In this document: positions 39,681 to 50,839 of the stretch, piece after piece
Layout of the letters: every line of letters starts with the position of its first letter
Numbering within the stretch: position 1 is the stretch's first letter
Assembly: GCA_037389465.1 (NCBI GenBank)
Contig: JAZARR010000082.1
Location: forward strand, 6,064,501 to 6,128,500
Source of the DNA: Baylisascaris procyonis
Taxonomy: Eukaryota; Nematoda; Chromadorea; Rhabditida; Ascarididae
Direction of reading: 5' to 3'
DNA: 64,000 nucleotides
Notes under the pieces: generated by a model
What the model was told of the DNA's origin: nothing
Seen by the model: only the letters and a program-made list of their open reading frames with translations
The model's database searches: none
Position numbers and translations under genes: made by a program

Positions 39681-42045
39681 TTGATTAATTTTTATGTTAA
39701 TATTGTCGATTCTTTTTTCTCATATTATATATAAATTTTGGATTTTTATTCCGAAGCGCATGTTTGCTGAAATTTTGTAATTATTTTTTTTTTATTATTA
39801 TCGCGAGTATGTTGATTTTGTTTATGCTGTCTCATTATACGGGTGTATTGCTTTGTCGCACTTTATAATACAATTTACAATTTGCTTTTTTTCTTCGAAT
39901 TAGAAACATCTGTTTTTGATAAAAGCGCTAGTATTGTGCAATCTACGCTTGTTTCAATTGAAATTATCCATTTCATTTATGTAATCTACATTTCGCTTAT
40001 AAAGATCAAAGCGCATTATAATGTCTATTGAAACAGTTGAAATGACAGCAAATGAAATAAACGACGTGAGAACTACCTATGGGTCATTCGAACGGAATAC
40101 TCCTATCGATGAAAACGCCAACCGATATTTTCGGCTTTTTTATGCTTTATATGTGCGAAACAAAATAGCACCAAATAGATTTTCCTGCCAAATTGGAAAG
40201 AGGAGGTTCTAGAAAATATTTGGAGCATAAAATTGCAAGATTGCTATGAAGTATTTATGGCGCTTGCGTTACTGGCGTTTTTGTTATGTACATTTGAATA
40301 AATATAAACGTTTGAAAAAGAATCTTTTCCTATGGCCAGCTGCGGTGAAAGTATATGGGAAAGTTTGGGATCAAGCGAGGGGAAGTGAAAACATTTGGAA
40401 TTGAAAAAATTTCGTCCGCCGCCAAATGTATAATTGAATTGAGCGATATAATCTTACTGATATCGATTATAATCGTAATTTCTTTTCCCGTCGGATCATT
40501 TTTTCCATCACTTAATACTTTTTTATAAAAGGCGAAAGAATGCTCATTCACATACAACTTTAAAAAATCCTTTTTCGATCCTAAGCCAATCTAGTCGGAA
40601 AATTTTATTGCTACTGCTAAAGAAGGTCAATTTAGTAAATTGAATTACTGTTGGGACGTTCCAAGAAGGCTTTGCGCAGCCCATCGTCTATTTAACAATT
40701 TCCTGTAGCAAATAGAGATCATCATATCATGGTTCCTAAAAAATACGGCTAGTTTGCAGTCTCTAATATGACGACTTTAATGCAATTTCACATTGGAGAA
40801 CTCTGAAACTATCACTCATAATTTTGTTGTCTCAGCTGTGCCATTATTCTCTATTCTTAAATACACCGGTGAAAATAACTTAGATTTTCGGAGAGTATTG
40901 TGGCTTTTGTAAATTTCTATACACAAACTGATTTTTTAGAGGTTTATCTTCGAAGCCACCGAATATCCCATGAAAATTTGAGAATGTTGTGTCGCATCTC
41001 ATGCTATTGTTGCCTGAAGCAATTGTCTCACCTCGGATAATGGTTTGACATTTCTATGAGTAGGCATTTTGTGCTGTTATGAGGCGATATGGGCACTTAG
41101 TGAGGTTTTTTTTCACAAAGCACATCTGTGTCGCAAACATAATCATTTTTGCGTTGAAAAAGGCTTCAACATTTGTTTACCTTGTTTAAGAGATATTTGC
41201 AATCGCTATGAATGATTGATTATTTGCGCGAACTTAATTTCCGGTGTGCCTTTCATTCTTGTTTGAATCGGCGATCAAACAAACAACACATGAATTCAGA
41301 TAGACTCGCTGATCAAAAACAAAATGTAAGAGGTCGATATTCTTTCACATATTTTATCCCGAAAGCAGATCGCAGATATCCTAACAGTTCGTGCTCATAC
41401 ATTTGCATGAGCGAATACTTTGCTCATAAGATTCCCAACCTTTTCGTAAACCACATTATTTAGCCGAAATTGAATAGATTATGTGACATCATCTACTAAT
41501 ATTGCAAGTGGAACCGATTGATCGCTATGCTTCTTGTATTTCAACACTTCTCCTTAAATATTACCTGCGAAGTATCACGCATGTCTTGTGAACTCTTTTA
41601 AAGATAGCAGCACTTGTAAATACCGTTGTATAATTGGTAAATTAGATTTTTGAATGATATCGTCTGTAAATCCTTGGAGATCTGTAATTCAACATGAATA
41701 GTGCAATAAATTCTGGCGGCACACCTAAGTTGAAACTGCTCTGTAGATAGTTAGACAGACTCATAGACCATATACTTGTGCAAGGATACGACGCTGCCAC
41801 AATGCGTTTTTGAAAAACAAATATGCGACACGTGCAACAACGAATCTTCTGTAAATTCTTGCGACCAGTAGAGTTAATAAGAATATGACGAGATGGATTT
41901 GCAATCTGTTGATTTTTTTTTGGTAACTTATGAAAATGATTCCTCAAACAATGCATATGCGAAAGCCCACATTGTGCAGGTCCTTCTGATGCGCTTTCTA
42001 TTTGTTCTACTTTTGATGCAATAATTTCATTGCTGTCGTATAAAA
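39681..42045. other. Mostly non-coding; one weak small frame
   Basis: A 63-codon plus frame starting at an ATG (40021-40212, begins MSIETVEMTANEIND) has plausible codon use, but no domain or splice partner. On minus, 42080-41642 is open for about 146 codons (it includes the 104-codon frame at 41956-41642) with several cysteines. The opposite strand is also open over part of it, so strand and reality are undecided. Confidence 0.3.
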
Positions 42046-42261
42046 ATGCTCCGCGATAATAAACCCAAAGGAAAGGTTTTCATAGTTATAAATTGTGAAC
42101 TGCGAAGACCACCACTGGTTATTCTCATCTCAAATATTTCCAAACGTAATTTCATCTTCAAAACTAACCGTTTGTTATCACATGAAAAGGAGGAGCATTT
42201 CATCTTTATAAATCGAGGCGATGCAATCAGCAATTTCATTATTTCCCCTCGTGACGCGTAG
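42046..42261 (+). CDS. Possible small MSP-like protein
   Basis: A 71-residue frame from ATG 42046 to TAG. Its pattern resembles the beta-sandwich of nematode major-sperm-protein-like domains: alternating hydrophobics, then LVILISNISKRNFIFKTN, compared with the family's strand-N-x-S-x-K/R-x-x-F-x-x-K-T-x-N run. The minus strand over the same bases is also open for 167 codons. The resemblance is weak and was judged by eye; the frame lies 200 bp upstream of the HSD start on the same strand. Confidence 0.25.
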   Translation: MLRDNKPKGKVFIVINCELRRPPLVILISNISKRNFIFKTNRLLSHEKEEHFIFINRGDAISNFIISPRDA

Positions 42262-42414
42262 CTTCTTTTTTTTTTCAGCATAACGGGAAATACTAACATA
42301 AATGAAACAGATGTTTTTATTATCTCGGCGCACGACGAGATAAAAAACATGTTTATGTAGGCGGGGCTAGCGTGCCGCCGAATGCAATGTTCTACAGTCG
42401 GCGATGGTAGTGTG

Positions 42415-42423
42415 GATTTGCAG
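42415..42423 (+). promoter_or_regulatory. Candidate trans-splice acceptor for the HSD gene
   Basis: GATTTGCAG ends 35 nt before the HSD ATG (42459), a typical spacing for spliced-leader addition in nematodes. A second, stronger polypyrimidine acceptor (TTTTTTCAG) ends at 42278. Which is used cannot be told from sequence alone. Confidence 0.4.
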
Positions 42424-42458
42424 TAAGTGAATCGACGGTCGTAAATTGAGAAGGTAAA

Positions 42459-45400
42459 ATGTCGCTTGAAGTTGTGGCAATCACAGGTGCAAGTGGATTC
42501 CTCGCTCAACACCTTATCGGTTATTTGCAAAACAATGCCACTGATATGATCAAAGAAATCAGAGCGATCGATCGAAAACCGTTTAAGAAATTCCTCGGTA
42601 AGTGAGAATCTTTAATCGTTTTATGCAAAATTATTTTTGTTTGTTGGCTTTTCGTTCATGCATTTGCATCGAGATTCATGAGATGATAATATAGGTGCTA
42701 AAATTTCGATCGATTCAGTTCGTTCGAAGAAGCCTTGTAAGTTCCCTCAGGGAATATAGTTTACTTGTTGATAGTTTTTAACATCCTTTTGTAATATCCC
42801 TCTATTTTTTGCTCTTTTTCCGGAAACAGAGGGAAAGAGAAAGAAGGAAATAAAATTTTATTCCTAGAGGAAAAAAAGAAGACTGCAATGGAGCAGGGGA
42901 CTGTAAGAATAACTAAAATGCTCGTAATCCGAACAAACGTCGTTTGAGAATGTATCATAAAATAGCACTTCAAACTACGTTACAACATATTTATGTACAA
43001 ATTTTCTAAAATTTGGCACTTCGTCGATGATAATAAGTCCTTTTTGCAACTGAGTGCAGATTGAAACGTTTCAGACGACACATAAATACAGTCAAATTTC
43101 CAGCATCTATAGAAATTTAATGTTCAAAGAAGGTTGCTGCTCCAACTAGCGGCTTAAGCTGTATGACTCTTTCTGTGATTGGATACTACCCTATTGGAAA
43201 CATGCACTGTTCAGTTATTAGCTGAATAATACTCTAGTAGCAAAAATTCCCAATGGTCTCGCCTAGTTTAGGTTAAATGTGTTTGAAGACTTTTTCTTTG
43301 TCATATGAATACTTAAGGCTGGAACATTGTGTTGCACATAGAAAATGTTTGGCTTGAAAGAATCCAACTGCATATAAAATATTCGTAATAAGCGTTCCTA
43401 AGTGCAAAAAGCACAATTAGATTCAATTAGAAGCCACCAAAGTAAGCATCTAGAGATGATATCTCAGCTGATGCGCTGGTATGTTGCCTAAGTGGACCTT
43501 TATCTGCTATCAACCATTTCAATTTTGATTGCTTTGCAACCGTTATTATAATTTGATGCTCGGATTTTCAGATAAAGTGACACATTAAGCTTATGATCCG
43601 AAATGATTCAAAAATCCATGAAATGATAATATTCGAGATTGTTGAGACTCACAAACTAATAAGTGCCGTACTTATAAGAAATTTATGCAAATATGCATAA
43701 TCAGTTAATTGTTTCATGTACTGAGCTAGTTCAGGGAATTGTGAGGAGATCAAAAGTTGATTGATCATGGATTATATTGATATTACAGTCATATTATTTT
43801 CAACTTCGAGATGGTAAAGTGGTTGATTTATTTGATATTTTATTCGAAAACTACAAACCTAAGCACCTTTTGATTTCGATTTGAAGAACGCCGAAACTTT
43901 GTAGTTTATAAGAGATTCGCAAACAACGTCAGAATTGATGAGAGAATTTTTCGAAAAAAGTTCAAACGCACGTCATTGGAAAAATGTATCAATTTTTTTT
44001 GCAGATTAGTATCAATTTTTTTCTTGCAGATTACTCTCTCATGCAAGATGAAGTTCAGTTCACTTCCGCTTCTATTTTATTGTTCTTCTAGTGCAAAATA
44101 TTTCATTTTCAATTTCCCCTACGATTCGCTTCTTTGTTTTTCAGTTGCACCACAAAAAATTTGAAATCCAAACATGATACATCTATAATGTCACATTTTA
44201 AATGTTTATCACAGTGATATTTAGAGCGCGTTTTTCTTTCAATTTTCTTCGTTTTGTTTACTTCGTCGTTCTTAGGCAACGAACTGTGACATTTCAGGTA
44301 TAATCTCATAAGTGATCATAAATGCGATTATATGCATGAATTTGTGATTGAAAACATAGGCAAAGCAGCAAATAAAAAGAGTATAAATATAGAGCATTTG
44401 AACAAGCAGAAAAAAATAAATATAGAGCATTTGAGCAATATAGAGCATTGCCAAATATATAGAGCATTTCGCTCTATATATTTGGTAAAAAGTGGTGTTT
44501 GTAAATCTCGCTGCATTTGAACACTCATTAAACTATTAAACCCTTTTGCATTATTTTCCAAGCATTTATTATGCCTTCTTATCTATCAGTAAATTGATTT
44601 CGGATGAGTGATGAATGAATCCGAAATCAAATACTTCAAATCAACCGTTTACATAAGAAATTCAGCTTTTGTGAACTAGTCACAGATTGCCTGTGAAGCA
44701 TTGAAATGCTTCTTATAAATAAGAGAACAATAAATAAATCCACTTATGGACTTATTGCTGAGTTCGACTTCAGATAGAGAGCCATTGCTTTGAACTCTCG
44801 ATTGTATCACTTGGCGATTGGTACACAGAGACACACACACATGCACCTCAATACAATCGTAATTTCGCATCATTTCTGAGACAGAGTGGAATGATGCCAA
44901 CGATTGTTGTCATAATGAAGTTACGAAATTCTTTCGCATTCACGGATTCTTTTATTTTGGCTACTCGTTTTTCACGTCATGTAAAATAAACGATCCTACC
45001 GATAAGCGATATCGCTGAAGATCTCTCAAAACTGCTTATTTGCTAATGAACGAAGAATAAAACCCATTATTTACCAGTAGTTCAATGAGTAGATAAGATC
45101 GTTGCGACGATGGTGTATTTCGCCGATCGCCATCTTTTTCTCCCTATTAAATCTACTCCCTTCTTGACGTGGTGTTGAACAGTGAACTCTTATGTAACAT
45201 TAAAGGGAGTTGAAACGCTTTATGGCCTTCCTTTTCTTGTCTTATCATTAATAAGTCTAAGAGAAACGAGGCAAATATTTAGCAAATGTTTTGTCACCCA
45301 GATAAGGAGCATAATCAGACTGATTTGAAAAGAATCTCCGTTTGCGCCAGATTCCCTCACCTCTCATCAGCTTCATCATTATCAATAAATAGTAGTTGTA

Positions 45401-48400
45401 TGAAATAAATCACCTTCATATAACAATTAATTAGCCATTTTTGAGCAAGTTTTATCTACTATTTTGCACTCAACAAGGTCTTCTTTTTTTTTCAGATTAC
45501 CCATCGAAAATTCCAGTCCGTCATTATGAGTTCGATATATGTAACAGACTCGAATTAGAACATGCTCTCTCATCATGTACAACCATCTTCCACTGTGCAG
45601 CGAAACCCTTCGAATTTGTTTATTCCGAAGAAAATCCGATCGATCAATATTGGCACGATAATGTCAACGGTAAGAATTTTATTAATCTTTGAAATATTGC
45701 TCCATTATAAATTTGGTGATACTTGCTATAAGTAGAAAAGTAAACTATATTACCTTAATTATAGTGACATCAATCTCAGAATCGATACTTCTGTATTATA
45801 CCCGTTAAGTAACCGTAATTGAGAATTTCCCTCTGATACCGGATAATTTCATATATGATTGACAGGTAGGATCACCTTAAACTAAAAAGTTCATTCAAAG
45901 GCGAAAGTATGTTAGAGAACCATTCCATAGCAAATTCCTTCGTTCCGATCGTTTTCAAACGTTTCTTTCTTAGAGATTTTATATTTCGATTAAATTTTGC
46001 CCATTCTTTTCATGCGCATTTGCAACCACCATCTGAAAATAACGATAGTCAAAATGGTTTTTTCTCATGTCATACGTCGCGCATCTCTTGCTATTTTTTT
46101 TCGGAAGCATTACCCTACTTGCAATGTGCACTTGTCATTTCAAATTCCCTCAATAAAAAATTAAGCGCGATCAAACGGAACCGATAAGAACATGAACGTT
46201 TAAGATTCGATGAGATTTCATTTAAGAAAAAAGTTCTCAAAAAAATGTGCCGACTTTAATGACTGAAGGACAACCGTATCATATGCAACTGATCGGCGTT
46301 TTTTTTTGCGTCAAATAATACATTCGTGGAAAAGAATCATGTTGATGTATTTTCGTCTAACGAATTGTTCATTGCGACAATGTATGTTGTTTGTTTCATG
46401 TAAAGCGACGATTTTAACATCTGTCGAACCTTCCAGCCGACTAGAAGCAATCATCAAAGTGCACTAATTAAAAATAGTCCACTTCATTTTAAGAGTTATA
46501 GCACACTCGAATAGTGAAGAGTCTACCATCAAAATATCGAAATTCTTTGACGAAGAATCTGAAGTGGCCGAAAAAATCTAATTGCTGGAAAAAAAATTCT
46601 ATATTGTCTAATTTCCGTTGTAACGTTAGCGAATCTTTCTTTCAGGTCTTCTAATCGAGGTTCGTCAAAGACAAAAAGGGAAATATTTATTTGCATAATA
46701 GCTGGAAAATTATTCAAAAAATTTTCATAACAATCAAACATAAAGAATTTTTTGCGTTTCTTACCAACGACAGATCTCTGATCCATATTTAAAATACAGA
46801 TTTTCAAATAGACCGCTCAATAATCTCCTATAGAGTATCATGTAAGGACACCGAATTCCTGTCGATATCTAAAGAAATCCGAGCCTCACAGAAGTATCGC
46901 TCTGCATCTATTAAAGTGAAATCGAATGATATTATCTGAACCTTGCTTGTTGTAGACTTAAAATCAACTATCCACTAAGTTACGGCAAAGAATGAACGAT
47001 ATGAAGAGCTCTTTTCGTAGAAAGAAGTGACAAATAAAAGAAAATTGTATGCTTGCAATGTTCGTATAATGCCGAAGATTGCAGCAACTGAAACGTTGGT
47101 TGACACGATGCAAAGCGTCCATATATCGCGACTTATCTTCGTGGGGGACGCCTATTCGATGTTAGCTTCAGGCGATAATTTTGGTCTTTCTGAATATATG
47201 CACGAGAGTATGCCAAGTAATTTCATGCTTGGTATCTATGGTGAATCAAAGGCGCGCGCGGAATTCGTCGTTAGAAAAGCCACACAAAATGGTAATTTTG
47301 TAATTTTTTGCGGATAATTTTCTTCTTATCATTCAGCAACCGCCGTTTAAATTATAAACAAAATGGAGCAATCACCAAAATTGTTCGGGAAAAAATGAAT
47401 GCGAATAAAATTTGAAATGGTCAAGGATAATATACCTTTCACATGAAGTGATCATCACAACATTGAATAGTGAGACACATATCTGCACTATAGTTCATAT
47501 AAGGATCAATACGAAGCTAATTATTTGCAATAAATGCAAAAATTATTCGATATAATCAATTATACAGGCTCCACTGGTGAGATTTTTTCCATGTTTATAT
47601 ATAAGATATTACCCCTCATTATATATATCTATATATGATGACGGCAATGTGAACTGTGACGCTGTGCTATAAAAATATCGTCGTTTGATACGATGCTATT
47701 CTTTTTTTGTTGATATGTTTAGTTTTGATCATTGATTTACCTCCCGTAGTTTTGAACAATGATTTACTTCCCAAATGTTGAGGGATTGGAAGAAGAAATG
47801 TTGGCGCAAATGTCCCAATTAACGTCGCTCCAATTGATGTGGCTAGTAAATTAATTCAGTCATTAAAAATATAATGCTTAATCACTTGCAAATAAATTTT
47901 CGTTTCGACTACACTTTCAATGATTTTCTTGAAATATGCCTCGTTTTTTGAAGCTTTTAATTTCTGCACCGCATTGTTATTGATCAGACTGTCAATTCTG
48001 ACCTCATGAGTAACTCTAAATGACGATAACTGTACAAGTAATCTTATTGTTCATTTTCTAGAACTGATGGGAAAAGAACTCACTTTCTGGATTTCTGGGA
48101 AAAGAATAATCCATAAATATATTATAGAACAAACGGTTATATCTACAATTATCGCTGCATATTCAGTGTTTCCTGTAAAGAATATCAACCGTAATAGAGC
48201 TCTTGCATTGTTTTTGCATAGATTTTCATGGTTGCCTTTTCTATGCAAGAAAACCGCTTATTTTCTCATAGTCTGATATAATTTATTATTGTAGTCGGAG
48301 GGGATTTTGCAGGTAGCATTAATGCAATAATTTTGCGCCCTGCCTTCATCTTTGGTGAAGGTGAAACACATCTTGTGTCGATGGCTCAAAAAGTGTGCTC

Positions 48401-50618
48401 AAAGAACGGTGGAATTCCAGTGATTGACGGTGATGATCGAGGCAGCCATCAATTTGTTCGTTGCATTTAGTAATTTCCTGTTCTCCTTTAGTTAGAAGCT
48501 CGATCGGTGGGAGTTGAAGTGACCAATGACATCGATCGCTTGACGAATGACTGAAATTATTTTAATGTGTAAAAAGCAGTTGTGGCAGAAATTCTCATTA
48601 TTTTCCACATTTAAAGGAAAACTTCACTTCTCTTAAGAAAACTCTACTAAAAAAACTTTCAACGTCGAATATTTTAAGTTTTATTTTATAACAAAAATTG
48701 TAAAAATATCCTTGTAGAATTCAAGCAATATGTAAGTGCTTGTCACATGTGCGATTTTTAGCTTTGAGCGCGAAGTCATCTCAAACATATAGATTTTGAT
48801 GATATAGACTGAAGTTTACCTATTATACCTCTCCTCACCTTCCTATATCGGTTGGACCCCTGTCATTTACGACGTGCTGCTGCATATGAAAATTCTAAAT
48901 GAACTTCAAACGCTCTTTTAATAAAGAACTGATTCTTTGTATAGAAAACAGACAGATACTGTGGGATTTTTTGCTGGTTTATAGCTAAGAGATTGTCCGC
49001 TTGGAAAATCCACTAACGCAAAATTGATGTGGTACCATTTAGTCGTTTGAGTATTTAGAAAATTTGAGCTAATTTGAGGATATCATTTTTTGGTTAGTGA
49101 AAAGAATGGCCTAAAAGAGTAACAAGCAGAGTGAGTAAACAGGAATTATTGGAAACAAATTTACGTGATAAAATAGATTAGGTCATTGTTATCGATTATC
49201 ATCAGATCATAAATCATCCAAAAAGTTTTTTTCATTAATTTGTCACGTAAATAAGAATTTTCCGCTTTACATAATATATTTGAATTTTTTTTTTCAAAAA
49301 AAGACCTTATGAGTCTTCAAAGAATGATTAAAAATCATATACTTGAAATATGTGCTATGCTTGAAACATTTATTCTTGTGATACTGAGTCTGACTAAGGC
49401 AGTGAGTTATTTATGAACTGCAAGTACAACTCTTAATGTACAACTCTTCCCTTTGTTGCTCGAGACGCTTTCCCGATTGTAAGTTGTGGATTTGTAGTGT
49501 GTAGAAGAGATTTGTAGATTTATGCTGGAAATATGGCCGCTATTATGGAAAAGAGTATGCGATGTCTTAAGCGTGATGCAGCTTATTACAATGGAGAGAT
49601 TATTTTTTGTATCGATCAGACGATATGCACGCCATTCAAAAATGTAAGTGATTCGACTAATTTATATTGTTGCCATATGCTCGAGATATCACTTAGCTAA
49701 ACTTTTAGTGAGAAGCATCTTCCTGACTGAGAATCGGACGCCTTATCCACTGTGTCATGCGTCCATTGCTTGATATTCTACGTAGTGGCAATTACCAGTC
49801 AACTCAAAAAATCTTATTCAGAAAAAATCGGCTATCAAATTTTGCAGTTCATAACGCCCTATATGGAGGCGACTGGATTTGAGGCATGTAATAGTGTCAG
49901 CTATCTGCGTTCGTGGCTTTCTGCCGTCTATAATTCAGCTCTGGCTAAAATTGGCTCAAAACAATGCTTCGGTCATCTAACATTAAATGCACACAGATTC
50001 CTCAACGGTTTGATTTCAGTATATTTTCTTTTGAACTTGACAATAATTATCTACGCTTGGCTGATCTTATTCCATCAGTGCAGATTTCACAAACTTTTTT
50101 TTAAGTTATGCAATTCAGTATCATGCATTATATGCATTTTTAATTTTTTCGAAAATGTTTATAGCTCACAGTTTCATTTCCGCTTGCTACTTGAATTCAT
50201 GAAATTCTGTATAAGAACAATTTCTCAACGTACCATTTATCAGTAAGCCTGTTCTTTTCGAAGAATTCCGAGCAATTTCTTCAAGTATTGCTTCATACTG
50301 ACTTATGAAAGAAATACTTAAACAATAACGAAAAGTCATAAACTTCACGTAAGCATCTATTGGTAATTATTTTCGGAAATGGTTTTATTTCTATTTCAAA
50401 TGCCGATCTTGTTACAGAACTATAATCGCTGAAAGATGTTTTCAGGATGGACAGTTGGATTTTCGAATAGAAAACTCCGCCTATTGCTCGATTTTGTGCC
50501 ACCATTTGAACAGAGTGAGGCGATGAAGCAATCGATTGAATGGTATAAAACAAATGAAGCAGCAAACAGGAAGCAAACTTCAACAACAACCACTGTGTAT
50601 AGACCAAAAATGGGATAA
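42459..50618 (+). CDS. 3-beta-hydroxysteroid dehydrogenase/isomerase (HSD-1-like)
   Basis: Seven exons: 42459-42597, 45496-45669, 47085-47291, 48313-48455, 49518-49647, 49822-50007 and 50446-50618, giving 383 residues, the normal length for the family. It is an extended short-chain dehydrogenase. The N-terminal NAD(P)-binding motif is TGASGFLAQ (9-17), with an acidic end to strand 2 (AIDRK). FVGDAYSML and DNFGLSE precede the catalytic pair in YGESK (Y156, K160). ILRPAFIFGEGE, YAGNMAA and the C-terminal TVGFSNRKLR complete the 3-beta-HSD pattern. The family oxidises 3-beta-hydroxysteroids; C. elegans HSD-1 acts in dafachronic acid/steroid hormone synthesis. The third glycine of the nucleotide motif is alanine here. 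The exon 5/6 join is the least certain: a better-looking donor four bases earlier would break the frame. AATAAA follows at 50653. Confidence 0.93.
42598..45495 (+). other. First intron of the HSD gene
   Basis: A 2.9 kb intron between CTCG|GTAAGTG and TTTTTTCAG. It contains a family of ATATAGAGCATTT direct repeats (about 44385-44470) ending in a perfect hairpin at 44451-44485. No exon was found inside. Confidence 0.7.
44451..44485. repeat. Perfect 15-bp inverted repeat (hairpin)
   Basis: CCAAATATATAGAGC and its exact reverse complement are separated by 5 nt (ATTTC). The left arm is the last of four spaced ATATAGAGCAT direct repeats. Confidence 0.95.
49708..49764 (-). pseudogene. tRNA-like fragment (Arg-type 5' half)
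   Basis: Read on the minus strand, GGACGCATGACACAGTGGATAAGGCGTC resembles the acceptor/D-arm half of an arginine tRNA, including an A-box-like TGACACAGTGG. The anticodon arm does not pair cleanly and the TTCGA-containing T-arm (B box) is missing, so it is a truncated pseudogene or a SINE remnant. It lies in HSD intron 5. Confidence 0.4.
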
Positions 50619-50648
50619 TATTTTATCACTCTCAATATTCTTTCCACT

Positions 50649-50831
50649 CTACAATAAAAATGTATCACTTTCAATAAAATTTTTTTTCCGCACGAAATGG
50701 TAAATTTGCAAGTCTAAAGCATTCTCATCGATGACCAGTAACAATTCTTCCGCTTCAATGATAGAAGAATACAAGAATGTACTTACTGCGAGAAAAGAAA
50801 TGATTGCAAAATAAGTCTTGGAAATTGGCAC
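50649..50831 (-). CDS. Possible small secreted peptide or first exon
   Basis: An ATG at 50831 opens a 60-residue frame with a clear signal-like start (MPISKTYFAIISFLAVSTFL). A consensus donor (GCA|GTAAGTAC) lies inside it after residue 15. Either this is an uninterrupted small secreted peptide, or the ATG exon is 15 codons long and continues elsewhere. It overlaps the 3' UTR of the HSD gene in antisense. No continuation exon was found. Confidence 0.25.
   Translation of the reverse strand: MPISKTYFAIISFLAVSTFLYSSIIEAEELLLVIDENALDLQIYHFVRKKNFIESDTFLL
50653..50658 (+). terminator. Poly(A) signal of the HSD gene
   Basis: AATAAA lies 34 nt after the TAA stop; a second copy follows at about 50674. 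Confidence 0.7.
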
Positions 50832-50839
50832 ATTATGTG

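Noticed and set aside
42027..42530. 167-codon minus frame crossing the HSD start
   Set aside because: Its 5' part is antisense to HSD exon 1, and no signal or domain supports the start. Only the part beyond the HSD exon remains open to question.
50420..50674. 84-codon minus frame and a 104-codon companion
   Set aside because: They are antisense to the last HSD exon, whose plus reading carries the family's TVGFSNRK motif.
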